This document shows positions 53,867 through 63,054 of a stretch of DNA of 64,000 nt, piece by piece; within the stretch, counting starts at the first letter, position 1, and each line of letters starts with the position of its first letter. The notes beneath the pieces were generated by a model. That model was not told the DNA's origin. It ran no database searches and saw only the letters and a list, made by a program, of their open reading frames with translations. Source of the stretch: Prauserella alba (GTDB taxonomy: Bacteria > Actinomycetota > Actinomycetes > Mycobacteriales > Pseudonocardiaceae); the NCBI RefSeq assembly GCF_024171735.1, contig NZ_JAMTCH010000005.1:310001-374000 (forward strand). The letters run 5' to 3'. Both the position numbers and the translations under genes were made by a program.

Positions 53867-54292
53867 TCAGCACAACGTGGGATGTCCGGATTCATGCGTT
53901 GCCCATGCGCGCCATCCGTCTTTGTTGATGTAGCTGACCACGCCCTCGAGGTAGTATGCATTCCTTGCCCCGCATTTGGCCTTCACATCGTAGTACCCCG
54001 GGGCCGAGGTCGCGCCGTTGGCGACATCGCTGTCGGGCCAATTGTTGTAGTCGATGTACAGGGTCCCTCCCACGGTTTCGCCGCGGTGACAGTTCGTCCC
54101 AGTTCGGCCGGTCAACGTGTTTCCGCTCTGAGTGGGATCCCAGGCGTGCACCGTGCACCCCGCTCGTGGCGCGCCGCTGTCAGGAGCTTCGGTGGAGTTT
54201 GCCCAGGCCGGAGACGTGACGGCCAGCAGGCTCATGCCAGCCGTGCTGAGCGTCAATACAGACGCTGCGGCCGCCTTCTTTACCGTATTCAT
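53867..54292 (-). CDS. Secreted Cys-containing peptide/small protein
   Basis: A 141-residue precursor. Residues 1-31 form a Sec signal peptide (MNTVKKAAAASVLTLSTAGM, ending SPAWA before NSTEAP). The mature ~110 residues contain four Cys (AGCTVH, TNCHRG, AKCGAR, PTLC at the very end) and Trp/Tyr-rich segments (YIDYNNWPDSD, DGWRAWATHES), consistent with two disulfides. ATG 54292 has an AAGGAAAGAGAG upstream; the longer frame adds a leader without support. The gene precedes an ABC export operon. A bacteriocin-like or inhibitor protein is possible; no family recognised. Confidence 0.75.
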   Translation of the reverse strand: MNTVKKAAAASVLTLSTAGMSLLAVTSPAWANSTEAPDSGAPRAGCTVHAWDPTQSGNTLTGRTGTNCHRGETVGGTLYIDYNNWPDSDVANGATSAPGYYDVKAKCGARNAYYLEGVVSYINKDGWRAWATHESGHPTLC

Positions 54293-55141
54293 CAGTTCTC
54301 TCTTTCCTTGAGGTGAGATGTGAGTGTTGGTGGTGTAAATGAGTTCCACGCGGCCTCGCCGGAAATGAGTTCAAGGCCGCATCGCCGACGGGCGTCATTG
54401 TCGTTCGCTTTTAGGTATGCGTGTGCCTAATCGGCGAGAAAAACCGGTCCGATGCTCCTTGTGTGGATAACATCGGTCCGTGAGCTGTTACATGATGCGC
54501 GTAGCGCCTCCCCAGGCGTCCGTACTTTAAGCGCACGCGCGCATCCGGTGGCAACGTGTTCGCCTATCGACAACACGAATGAGTGAACACGCCTGCAGGG
54601 GTGGCAGGTTACGAGGCTGGGGCTGCCATGTGACCTGTGCGAGATAGCGTCCGGGCTCGCCCGCACCGCTGCTGGTTCGTCGGCCTGTCGGCAAGGTCCA
54701 GCGATCCCCATGGCGCATTTGCTCAGGGTGAGACGAGTAGAACTACCTAATACTGTGAGTATTTGACCTGGGGTCCATTCGCGCGAATGGGGCATTAATG
54801 GAGTAACTGGTTGCCTCTTGCAGTGAAGCCTCGGTACCCAAGGGTGTCCGGGCACGCACCTGGGTTCTGGGGAACGGCGCACGCTACGTATCTGCATCGC
54901 AACCAGTCGGAGAGTCGGCACGACCGGCCAAGGCAAGGGTCGTCTCCGCATCCGCGGTGCGAGCGGGCGCGCGGGGGAGAGGCCTGGCCCGATAACCACA
55001 CAATCGTCTGCCGCGGTGTTTCGGCGCCCGTCGGGACTTCGCGGCCCGGTCCCCTCACTACATAGGGCCTGCCCAACGGGAAGGCCGCAAGGTCACGCGT
55101 TGTCCAGTGCGCGCGTGACGTGAGAACAGAGGGGGACGCAC
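54293..55141. other. Gene-poor divergent control region
   Basis: About 850 bp between the peptide gene and the divergent NB-ARC regulator. The open frames in it lack ribosome binding sites. AATACT-GTG-AGTATT at 54749-54763 is a small perfect inverted repeat that could be an operator. Promoters for both flanking genes must be here. No terminator or repeat array seen. Confidence 0.45.
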
Positions 55142-57469
55142 ATGCCAACGAGGGCACTCAACGCATTCGCGGCAGCGGTACACAGACTCCGGCGCTGGCA
55201 CGGCATGTCACTGGCCGACCTGGCGGAGAAGACGACCTACAGCGCGAGCTATCTCTCGAAGATCCTGCACGGCGAACGACGCTTGGCGCCCGCATTGGTC
55301 AGCGAGATCGACGACATCCTCGACGCCGGCGGTGAGCTGATCCAGCTCGCCCGCGAGCAAGACAGCGGCGATCGCCCCCGTAGCCGGCCCATGCAGCTAC
55401 CGGCAGCACCAGCCGACTTCGTCGGTCGCGCATCGATTCTGCACGAGCTCGACGCCGCTCTGGTGAGTGACGCCCGCCCGGGCGCCCCGATCACGGCGGT
55501 CATCGAAGGTGGGTTCTGGACCGGCAAGACCGCATTGGCGCTGCATTGGGTCGCGCGCATCGAGCAACGGTTCCCCGGCGGATGCCTGTTCGCGGACTTG
55601 CGAGGCCTGGCCCCTGGCAGTGCCCTCACCCCGGACGAGGTTCTGGACGGATTTCTGCACGCCCTCGATGCCGGACCGGATGCGATGCGCGGCACCCTCG
55701 CCGAACGGGCCGCGCACTACCGGTCGCTGCTGGCCCAGCGCCCGGCCGTGGTCGTACTCGACAACATCGCCAGCTACGACCAGGTAGCCGATCTACTGCC
55801 CGGCGCGGGCAGCGTCGTGGTGCTGACCAGTCGGGAACGCCAATCCTCGCTACTTTTGCGCACCGGTGGCGTGCACATCACCCTCCCGCCCCTCACCGCC
55901 CACGAAGCATTGACCCTGCTACGCATGCGAGCGGGTCACGCCCGCATCGACGTCGAGCGCGATGCAGCCATCAGGATCGCCGCTCGCTGTGGACACCTGC
56001 CGATGGCGATCCTCATCGCAGCCGAACGTATCCAGCAACATCCCCGTGAAGCCCTGCAGACGCTGGCCGAACGCCTCGACAGTGATACCCGACGTCTCGA
56101 CGTCTTCACCTCGTCGGACCCCGCGGTGAACGTACATGCGGTCATCGACCTGTCCTACCTCGCGCTCGCGCCCCGAACCCGCCGGGTCTTCCGCCTCGCA
56201 GGCATCATTCCGGCCAGCCTGATCAGCGCCGACGCTGTCGCTGTCCAATGCGGGCTGCCTGCCACCACCGCACTCGACGCACTCGACGAACTCCGCCACG
56301 CCCACCTGGTCGACGACGCCCCGGATCATTCCGACCAGGTACAGATCAACGATCTCCTGCGTTCCTACGCAACTGGGCGCGCCATCGTGGACGACCCATT
56401 GTCGGAGATCGAACATGCCCATGACCGCCTCCTACGGTGGTACGCCGCCACGGCATGGCGAGCAGCCCACGCGTTGGCGCCCGGCTGGGCCGACCCCGTC
56501 CTCGAATGCCCGTCCCCAGTCAACCCGCCGTTTACCACCGGCGACTACGAGGCCGCTCTCGCATGGTGTGACAAGGAAGCACACACCATCATCGACATCG
56601 CCCGTCACGCCCGATCCCACAACGCCAAGGACGCAGCCTGGATACTGCCCACGCTCTTGCAGCCCTACTTCCAGCTCACCGACACCTGGACGACGTGGCT
56701 CACCGCTGCCGCGGAAGGCCTCGCTGCCGCTCGCGATCTCGAAACCGACCTCGGCATCGGCCGCTGCACCCAAAGTCTCGGATGGGCACTACATCACGCC
56801 GGGCACACCGACCATGCACTCGACCACCTTCGCCAAGCCGCGGATCTGCAGGCATCATCGGGTGACAGAGCAGGACTGGCGTGGAGCGAGTTCGCGACCG
56901 CTACTGCCTACTCCTCAGCCGGACACCATGTCGAGGCGCGAACCGCCTACGAGCATGCCGCTCAGTTGTTCGACCAGACCGAGTTCCCGCTCGGCGCCGC
57001 GATAGCCAGAGCCCTGCTCGCCGCCACGCACGAAGCCCTCGGCAACAACGATCGCGCTCGTGCCTACGCCAACGATGCGCTCGCTTGCGTGTTGACCATC
57101 GCTCCTCGACACCCCGCAGCCGCCCTGGCCCATCACCAGCTCGGAATCGTTCTGTCAGCACAACAGCAACCACGTGCGGCGCTCACGCATTTCGACGCAG
57201 CACTGACCATTCATCGCCACAGCCACCAGCCACGTTGCCATGCCGAGACTCTGGAAGCGCGGGGCAATGCCCTGCTCGCACTCGGGCTCGTCGACGCCGC
57301 GCGAGCTTCCTATCGGGACGCGATGGAACTCTGGCAGAACCTCCACGACCGTCGCGGATACGAACTCCACGCCAGGATGGCCACGCTGAGCCCACCCGAC
57401 GGCGAGGCACGCGCGATAGGCGCTAGCTCGCCCGATGGTGCTGACATCAGACCAACCGTCGGGCCGTAG
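55142..57469 (+). CDS. XRE-NB-ARC-TPR signalling regulator
   Basis: A 775-residue protein. N-terminal XRE HTH (WHGMSLADLAEKTTYSASYL), then an NB-ARC/STAND ATPase with a Walker A variant EGGFWTGKTALALHW (about 123-130), Walker B VVVLDNIASYDQ and LTSRERQSSLLLRTGG, a winged-helix part (FRLAGIIPASLISADAVAVQ), and C-terminal TPRs (GRCTQSLGWALHHAGHTDHA, LAHHQLGIVLSAQQQPRAAL). AGAGGGGG precedes the ATG. These proteins act as ligand-responsive regulators in actinomycetes. Divergent from the secreted-peptide/ABC operon, it may control that operon. Confidence 0.9.
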   Translation: MPTRALNAFAAAVHRLRRWHGMSLADLAEKTTYSASYLSKILHGERRLAPALVSEIDDILDAGGELIQLAREQDSGDRPRSRPMQLPAAPADFVGRASILHELDAALVSDARPGAPITAVIEGGFWTGKTALALHWVARIEQRFPGGCLFADLRGLAPGSALTPDEVLDGFLHALDAGPDAMRGTLAERAAHYRSLLAQRPAVVVLDNIASYDQVADLLPGAGSVVVLTSRERQSSLLLRTGGVHITLPPLTAHEALTLLRMRAGHARIDVERDAAIRIAARCGHLPMAILIAAERIQQHPREALQTLAERLDSDTRRLDVFTSSDPAVNVHAVIDLSYLALAPRTRRVFRLAGIIPASLISADAVAVQCGLPATTALDALDELRHAHLVDDAPDHSDQVQINDLLRSYATGRAIVDDPLSEIEHAHDRLLRWYAATAWRAAHALAPGWADPVLECPSPVNPPFTTGDYEAALAWCDKEAHTIIDIARHARSHNAKDAAWILPTLLQPYFQLTDTWTTWLTAAAEGLAAARDLETDLGIGRCTQSLGWALHHAGHTDHALDHLRQAADLQASSGDRAGLAWSEFATATAYSSAGHHVEARTAYEHAAQLFDQTEFPLGAAIARALLAATHEALGNNDRARAYANDALACVLTIAPRHPAAALAHHQLGIVLSAQQQPRAALTHFDAALTIHRHSHQPRCHAETLEARGNALLALGLVDAARASYRDAMELWQNLHDRRGYELHARMATLSPPDGEARAIGASSPDGADIRPTVGP

Positions 57470-57958
57470 GTGGGGTAAGCACGACGGTCGCGGCAGGTGG
57501 ATGAACTTGCCCACGATCACAACTGTGGGTCGTCTCGCAGCCGCCGACCCGTAACGCCGTTCCGCGGAGCCGGTCGATGCGCAGCAGACTCACCATGGTG
57601 TTGGCGGGCCAGTGCGGTCATCATGATTTTCATGCGCCAACGGGCACACCACGCCATCACTCGCGCCGTCGCCGCGCCTCCGCTTCTGCGCTCCTGGCCT
57701 GGCCGCGCCGCGATCGAGCAGTCAGCCACCGAGCTGCGCCAGGCCGCTGGCACCATTGGAACGGAAGATCCTGCCGCCGAACTCGTCCTGCATGCTGTGC
57801 GACTCAACGACTGGTGGCTCGTGGCCAACCAACCCGGCGTGCCCTGCCCAGGTGGCCACGGCCCCCGGCTCGCGAGCGTGGAATGAAGAAGTCGTCATCG
57901 AGCTGCAGGAGCTGTGGCGTCGCCTCGAGCCACTACTCGCGCCGTCACCGCCCCTCGA

Positions 57959-57994
57959 TGTTCCCGCATATCGATAAATCGATATGCGGGAACA
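57959..57994. repeat. Perfect 17-bp inverted repeat with 2-bp centre
   Basis: TGTTCCCGCATATCGAT (57959-57975) and ATCGATATGCGGGAACA (57978-57994) flank AA. Near-palindromic, so more like a protein-binding site than a terminator. Confidence 0.7.
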
Positions 57995-58036
57995 ATGCGG
58001 CTCCGCGGAGGGTGTCCGCCACTCGCGGTCCGACTG

Positions 58037-58087
58037 GTGTCCATCCTGTCTAGATGACAATGATGTTCATCTAGACAGGATGGACAC
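58037..58087. repeat. Perfect 21-bp inverted repeat with 9-nt loop
   Basis: The 21-base arm 58037-58057 starts GTGTCCATCC and ends CTAGATGA; its exact complement is 58067-58087. The loop is 9 nt. AT content is higher than the surroundings. Too long and symmetric for a usual terminator; may be a binding, recombination or replication-related site. Confidence 0.7.
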
Positions 58088-58406
58088 AGGATGAGCACCC
58101 AAAGTGCACACCATTGTCCATTGTGATCCGTGGCCGTGGGGCTAGTTCACGGTCACAGTGGGCTTATGGGAAATCGTTCACCTCCGGCGGCGTTGATGCG
58201 CTGCAGCTGACCGGTTGTTACGTGACAGGTGCCTTGCCCTCCCCAGGTGGCCACGTGTCCGCTCAATCAAGGCGCTCCGCGTGCTGCGGCTGCGTGGGTT
58301 GATGCCCCAGAGCCTACGCAGCTCACCGCGGTACGCGGAGCGCCCTCTCTCCTCCCCATCAGTACGCACTCGTGATGCTGGTTCATGTCCTGATTGGAGG
58401 AGGGTG

Positions 58407-58754
58407 ATGGCGTATTTCCTGTTGCAGTGCGGCCATACGCGCTCGTTGGACGAGGTCGCTGAGCACGATATCGCCGAGCTGATCGCCCAGCCCGAAATGA
58501 TTCCCCGCCTGTCTTGGTGCGAGGGCTGTCGCCGGTGGGGCCGGGTCCACGAACTGGTTCCCACATCGCGACCTGGTATCGCCGATGACGTGCCCCCCGA
58601 AGGGGCTCTGCCAGGGGATGCCGGGACTGGAGGCGACGTCGTGGTCCCCGGTCCCCGCAGCGAACCATCATCCGTACCTGCTGCGGGCGAGTCTTTCTTC
58701 GGCGAACTCGGCCACGAGTTGGCCGGTCCGACTGGCAAGCAGGTCGGCGAATGA
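58407..58754 (+). CDS. Small protein with zinc-ribbon-like N-terminus
   Basis: A 115-residue protein: LLQCGHTRS and, 30 residues later, SWCEGCRRWG, giving a CGH...CxxC zinc-ribbon-like arrangement in the first 55 residues, then a Pro/Gly-rich tail. GGAGGAGGG precedes ATG 58407 (GTG 58404 is the alternative). Function unknown. Confidence 0.6.
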   Translation: MAYFLLQCGHTRSLDEVAEHDIAELIAQPEMIPRLSWCEGCRRWGRVHELVPTSRPGIADDVPPEGALPGDAGTGGDVVVPGPRSEPSSVPAAGESFFGELGHELAGPTGKQVGE

Positions 58755-58831
58755 GTGCCCCCGTGACGCGATCGGAGCACAGCGAGATGACGGCGAGGAT
58801 CCCCGAGCCAGCATTGGCTATCCCGGCGGAG

Positions 58832-59470
58832 TCAGGCGCCGACGAGCACCATGAGCAGGGCCCCGCAGAACAGGAACGGCCCGAACGGCACCGTCGCCGG
58901 CCCCGGGCGAGTCCGGTGTTGGCGGGCCGGCACGGCTACCACCAACGCCAACACCGACGCCGCGATCAGCGCGCCGGCGACGTGGGCCCAGCCGATCCAA
59001 CCGGTGACGAGCCCGACCAGCCCGGCCGCGGGCAGATCCCCTGCCCCGACCCCGCCGCCGCTGGCCAGGGCGAGGAGCAGAAAGAAGACCACGGCAGAGG
59101 CCGCCGCAGCGAGCGCTCGCAGCCCGGGTTCGGGAGTGTTACGCACCAGGGACACCGATGCCAGTGCGAGGGCTGTAGCGCCCAGCTGTGGCCAGGCCAG
59201 CACGCGCGGCAGGCGGTGCTCGCACCAGTCGATGATTCCCAACGGAATCGCCACCCCCGCGGCGAGGCCGAAGGCGACCAGCTCACCGCGCCCGGCCAGT
59301 CGCCAGGCCAGCGCCGCGAATACGACGCCGGTGAGCGCGGCGCCGAGCCACCCCGAACGCGCCCAACGCCGTTCGGGGCCGACGAAGCTGCGAGTTGCCG
59401 CGCTCGCCGCCGCCCCCACACCGAGGCCGGCCGCGGCGGCGGCGACCACCCACCACCCACTCGCGACCAT
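58832..59470 (-). CDS. Prepilin peptidase (type IV leader peptidase, A24)
   Basis: A 212-residue membrane protease with about six hydrophobic segments. Catalytic Asp residues lie in GIIDWCEHRLP and GAGDLPAAG, the standard A24 pair. It lacks the N-terminal methylase domain, as usual for TadV/CpaA-type enzymes. Cuts prepilin leaders before pilus assembly. ATG 59470 has GGAGG 4 bp upstream; longer frames are rejected. It lies on the minus strand ahead of the Tad-type genes on the plus strand. Confidence 0.85.
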   Translation of the reverse strand: MVASGWWVVAAAAAGLGVGAAASAATRSFVGPERRWARSGWLGAALTGVVFAALAWRLAGRGELVAFGLAAGVAIPLGIIDWCEHRLPRVLAWPQLGATALALASVSLVRNTPEPGLRALAAAASAVVFFLLLALASGGGVGAGDLPAAGLVGLVTGWIGWAHVAGALIAASVLALVVAVPARQHRTRPGPATVPFGPFLFCGALLMVLVGA

Positions 59471-59701
59471 GCCACCTCCGTGTCCCGCGGCGCGTACGTG
59501 ATCATCCTGACCGCGGTCGCTGTGGGCTCGCGGCGCTGGCGGGACAGTCTCCACCCAACGGGTGAACTTCCTGGCAGTCGCGTCGTCGGCGAGGAAGTAC
59601 GCGCGAAAGTCGATTTCTGGGCCGGCGCCGGCACGGGGGAGTGGCGCCCTGACGTGCGGGGCCGGTGTGGACAGCGATCGTTGATGCTTTGGGGGACCGT
59701 G

Positions 59702-60280
59702 ATGACTCACCACCGCTCCACCGGCTTCGTCGTGGCCATCCTTGTGGGCGTCGCCGTGAGTGCATGCAGCTCCGCCACGGGCGGGAACCCACCGTCCTCA
59801 CCCGCACCGTCCTCGGAGTCGACTGCCACGAGCGCTGCAACGACCACGGCCACCCCTACGCCCGCCGAGACTGCCGGTGACCGGGCCATCCGGGCGTATC
59901 TGGGCATGTGGCGCGACATGGCCGCAGCTGCCAAGACCTCGGACTGGCGCTCACCACGGCTGGCGCGCAACGCCACAGGGAAGGCGTTGTCACGGATCTC
60001 GCGTGGCTTGTATGCCGACCACTACAACGGACTCGTCACCAAGGGCGAACCCCGCAACAACCCCGAGGTGGAGGCCGTCACACCAGCCGACAATCCGACC
60101 ACAGTGGACATCGTCGATTGCGGCGATGACAGCGACTGGGTGAAGTACCACGCCGACACCGGCAAACCCGCCAACGACGGTCCGGGCGGGCGGCGGCACA
60201 TCACAGCACGGGTCGAAAAAGCGGTCGACGGCTCGTGGAAGGTCACCGACTTCGCCATCCAGGACGTGGGCACATGTTAG
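59702..60280 (+). CDS. Lipoprotein of the Tad-type locus
   Basis: A 192-residue protein with a lipoprotein signal peptide: hydrophobic VVAILVGVAVSACSS with the lipobox Cys at about residue 22, then a long Ser/Thr/Pro linker. The folded part (AIRAYLGMWRDMAAAAK, HITARVEKAVDGSWKVTDF) resembles small NTF2-like domains of actinobacterial lipoproteins. Ends overlapping the next gene by 7 bp. Likely envelope-anchored accessory of pilus or secretion assembly. Confidence 0.78.
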   Translation: MTHHRSTGFVVAILVGVAVSACSSATGGNPPSSPAPSSESTATSAATTTATPTPAETAGDRAIRAYLGMWRDMAAAAKTSDWRSPRLARNATGKALSRISRGLYADHYNGLVTKGEPRNNPEVEAVTPADNPTTVDIVDCGDDSDWVKYHADTGKPANDGPGGRRHITARVEKAVDGSWKVTDFAIQDVGTC

Positions 60281-61326
60281 CCCGCGCGTTCGGTATCGCC
60301 GGAATGACCGCGACGTTGGTGTGGTGCGCAGCCAACGCTGCATGGGCTGGCGGGTGGGGCAGCGTGGATTGCAACAGCGACCCCACGCCGTACTGCGACC
60401 TCGGCGCCGGCAGTGCCCCTAACCCGCCCTCCGCACCTGACCCTGCGCCGCCGCGCCCGCAGGCGGAACCAGAACCGGAAGGCGGCGGCGGGGCGGCACC
60501 CGAGCAGGAGCAGCCGCAGGGTGACCGGATCGTCGGCGGCAGCGACACCGAGGCCGACTGCTCCTACGTGCTCAGCGACTACCAACCACCGACCGGTGGT
60601 GTCCAGACCATCACTGGACCCCGCTCATCCGGGACACCTGGCGGTGTCCGACCCATTCCCCACACCACCGGCACCGCCGTCGCCGAAGCAGGACCTCCCG
60701 GCGGGGACGTGGTGTTGGCGCAGGACGGAGACAGGGGTGGTGGCTGGTATGTCTACCGGTGCAGCAGCGAGGGCACCCGCGACAGCCTGTACCGGGCGCC
60801 GGTGTGGATCCCGGCGAGCCAGGCTCCGGCCGATGCGAAGCCGCCGGCACCGTCACCAGAGGATCTGGCCCGCCAAGCCCGCTCACAGCTACGCCTGCCC
60901 GATCCGACGATCGGCTCGAACCCTGCCGGTACCCAGCTGGTGCGAGTGCCCACCTGGCTGTGGATCGACAGCAGGCTGTGGCGCCCGCATACCGCCACAG
61001 CTTCCGTTCCAGGCGTATCAGTCACCGCAACCGCCCGGCCGACGTCGGTGTCGTGGTCGATGGGCGATGGCACCACCCTCACCTGCCGGGGCCCCGGAAC
61101 CGAGTTCCCGGCGGATGCCGATCCGGGCAGCGCATCCCCGGATTGCGGCCACACCTACCAACGTTCCTCGGCCGGTGCCGCTGACGCACGGTTTCCGGTC
61201 ACGGCCACCGTGTCGTGGCAGATCACCTGGTCGGGCGCCGGCGAGCAAGGCCGCTTTCCGAACATGACCACCGACGACGAGACCTCGTTCCGCGTCGCCG
61301 AAGCCCAAGCACTCGGCACCGGATAA
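60274..61326 (+). CDS. Exported Pro-rich protein of the Tad-type locus
   Basis: A 350-residue exported protein: signal peptide MLARAFGIAGMTATLVWCAA ending WA, a Pro/Gly/Glu linker (PPSAPDPAPPRPQAEPEPEG), then beta-rich folded regions (PGVSVTATARPTSVSW, ATVSWQITWSGAGEQG). Common in actinomycete Tad-like loci, but the molecular role is unknown. ATG 60274 overlaps the lipoprotein stop. Confidence 0.75.
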   Translation: MLARAFGIAGMTATLVWCAANAAWAGGWGSVDCNSDPTPYCDLGAGSAPNPPSAPDPAPPRPQAEPEPEGGGGAAPEQEQPQGDRIVGGSDTEADCSYVLSDYQPPTGGVQTITGPRSSGTPGGVRPIPHTTGTAVAEAGPPGGDVVLAQDGDRGGGWYVYRCSSEGTRDSLYRAPVWIPASQAPADAKPPAPSPEDLARQARSQLRLPDPTIGSNPAGTQLVRVPTWLWIDSRLWRPHTATASVPGVSVTATARPTSVSWSMGDGTTLTCRGPGTEFPADADPGSASPDCGHTYQRSSAGAADARFPVTATVSWQITWSGAGEQGRFPNMTTDDETSFRVAEAQALGTG

Positions 61327-61444
61327 ACCGCCACCCGAATTCGTCGACAACTTCGCACAACCTGTCCCGTTTCCTGACTGCGTTGCTGCTGCTGACAAGC
61401 ACCGGCACACGCGGTGCGGACGAGCTATGCCTGGAGAACCCGCG

Positions 61445-62143
61445 ATGACCAGCACGACGACCCCCACGCACGGCGAACACACGGTGCAGGCCGGAGCCTG
61501 GGCCGATCCGTCCGGCACGGCCAGTCACCGGACCAGGTCCGCGCCGCGTCGGCGCATTCCGCACCTGGTGACTGGGGCGCTGTTGGTCGTGGCCTGTGTG
61601 GCCGGCGCGCTGTGGTGGAGCACGGCCGCCGCAGCGCGCACACCGGTGGTAGCGCTGGCCCACCCGGTCACCGTCGGGCAGCTACTGACGCGCGCCGACC
61701 TGCGCACTGTCGACGTGTCCACCGACGTCGACCTCGATCTTATTCCCGCCGATCGCGCCCACAGCCTCGTGGGACGGCCGTTGGCCACCAGCCTGCCCGC
61801 AGGCGCTCTACTCAATGGCGAGGTCGTCGGCCCGACCGCCCTGCCGGGCGAGGGCCGTGCGGTGGTCGCCGTCGCCCTCGCGCCGGGCCGATACCCACCG
61901 GAACTTGCCGCCGGCCACCCGGTGCGCGTGCTGGTCACCACGTCAGAAGGTGGTCCTGCTGTCACCGAAGGGCCCAAGCCCGGGGCTGCGTGGTCTGCCA
62001 CCGTGCTCGGCCTGGTCCCCGCCGAGACAGACCAGACCACGGTCGTCTCGCTCGAAATGTCCACCGAACAGGCCGGGCAGCTTGCGCAAGTTCCGGCCGA
62101 GCGGATCGCCCTGGTCCTGCAGTCGGGCGGGGGTGATCGCTGA
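61445..62143 (+). CDS. SAF-domain (CpaB/RcpC-like) membrane protein
   Basis: A 232-residue protein with a membrane helix at about 45-65 (LVTGALLVVACVAGALWW) followed by an SAF domain (HPVTVGQLLTRADLRTVDVS, RPLATSLPAGALLNGEVVG). It corresponds to CpaB/RcpC in Flp/Tad pilus systems, which sits between inner membrane and outer complex. ATG 61445 is preceded by GGAG at 8 bp; ATG 61427 is possible. Confidence 0.82.
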   Translation: MTSTTTPTHGEHTVQAGAWADPSGTASHRTRSAPRRRIPHLVTGALLVVACVAGALWWSTAAAARTPVVALAHPVTVGQLLTRADLRTVDVSTDVDLDLIPADRAHSLVGRPLATSLPAGALLNGEVVGPTALPGEGRAVVAVALAPGRYPPELAAGHPVRVLVTTSEGGPAVTEGPKPGAAWSATVLGLVPAETDQTTVVSLEMSTEQAGQLAQVPAERIALVLQSGGGDR

Positions 62144-63054
62144 TGCTCATCGCCGTGGGCTCGGTCAAAGCCGCACCAGGCGTGACCACCGTGACCACCG
62201 CCCTGGCAGCGCTGTGGCCTGAGGCGCAGCACACCCGCCGTCTGGTGGCCGAACTCGATCCCTCCGGTGGGGATCTGGCTGTCCGCTACGGGCTGCCCGC
62301 CACGCCGGGCTTGGCCAGCTTCGCCGCCTCCACCCGTCGCACCCGCGAGCCTGCGGCCGTGTGGGACCACACCCACCTTGTCTCGGGAGGCAGCCATGCC
62401 CTGCCCGCCCCACCGGCTGCCGCTCAGGCCCACGCGGCGCTGACCATTCTGGCCAGCGGACCGGGCCGTTCACTTCTCCGTGGTGCGGCGGCCAACCCCG
62501 GCGTGGTGCTGCTCGCGGACTGCGGACGACTCGACCCCGCCACACCCGCCGAGGCGATCGCTCGCCAGGCCGATGTTCTGCTCCTGGTCAGCGGCACCCG
62601 CCCGGACGAACTGGCGCACACCGCCACCCGCCTTGGCGAGCTGGCCGCGTGGACCCCGCGGCCCTGCCTGCTGCTCACCGGCACCGGCCATTCCACCCGG
62701 GACGTCGAACGCGCCCTCGGCATCCCCACGATCGGCCGCCTGCCCCACGACCCGACCGGCGCCGCTGCCCTCACCAGGATCACGTCACCTGCGCAGCGTC
62801 GCCGTGGCCTGGCTCGCCGCATCGCCGCGCTCGCCCGCGCCCTCGCCGCCCCGAGCGCTACGCCACGACCGACACCAGCTGGCGGCCCGCCTGCGGCCGT
62901 GCCCGGAGTGCCGCCGCAACAGGTCCGCACTGCTGGCGCGAGCCTGCCCGGCCCGCCCTCGCCCTCAGCGCCGGCGTCGCCGCCATCGGCGGGAGAGCCG
63001 GCCCGTCGCGACGACCAGCACTCCACGTCGGCCCGAAAGGAGCCCCTGTCATGA
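62143..63054 (+). CDS. CpaE-like P-loop protein with degenerate Walker motif
   Basis: A 303-residue MinD/ParA-superfamily protein. The deviant P-loop reads VKAAPGVTTVTTALA: the signature Lys of KGG is kept but the usual GKTT Lys is Val, so ATP hydrolysis is doubtful. ELDPSGGDLAVRYG and CGRLDPATPAEAIARQAD follow. The C-terminal ~80 residues are a Pro/Ala-rich tail. In Tad systems CpaE/TadZ localises the pilus machine. ATG 62143 overlaps the previous stop. Confidence 0.75.
   Translation: MLIAVGSVKAAPGVTTVTTALAALWPEAQHTRRLVAELDPSGGDLAVRYGLPATPGLASFAASTRRTREPAAVWDHTHLVSGGSHALPAPPAAAQAHAALTILASGPGRSLLRGAAANPGVVLLADCGRLDPATPAEAIARQADVLLLVSGTRPDELAHTATRLGELAAWTPRPCLLLTGTGHSTRDVERALGIPTIGRLPHDPTGAAALTRITSPAQRRRGLARRIAALARALAAPSATPRPTPAGGPPAAVPGVPPQQVRTAGASLPGPPSPSAPASPPSAGEPARRDDQHSTSARKEPLS

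Larger units (their letters stand above)
57470..58403. other. Gene-poor stretch with two long inverted repeats
   Basis: About 930 bp. Frames such as 57632-57886 (plus strand) exist but lack a convincing ribosome binding site or domain. Two very long perfect inverted repeats at 57959-57994 and 58037-58087 stand out. Part may be decayed mobile DNA. Confidence 0.45.

Noticed and set aside
54427-54999. 190-residue minus-strand frame in the divergent region
   Set aside because: No ribosome binding site, low-complexity composition and no domain; the region must contain promoters.
57497-57886. 129-residue plus-strand frame after the NB-ARC regulator
   Set aside because: No convincing start or domain; overlapping frames on both strands look equally random.
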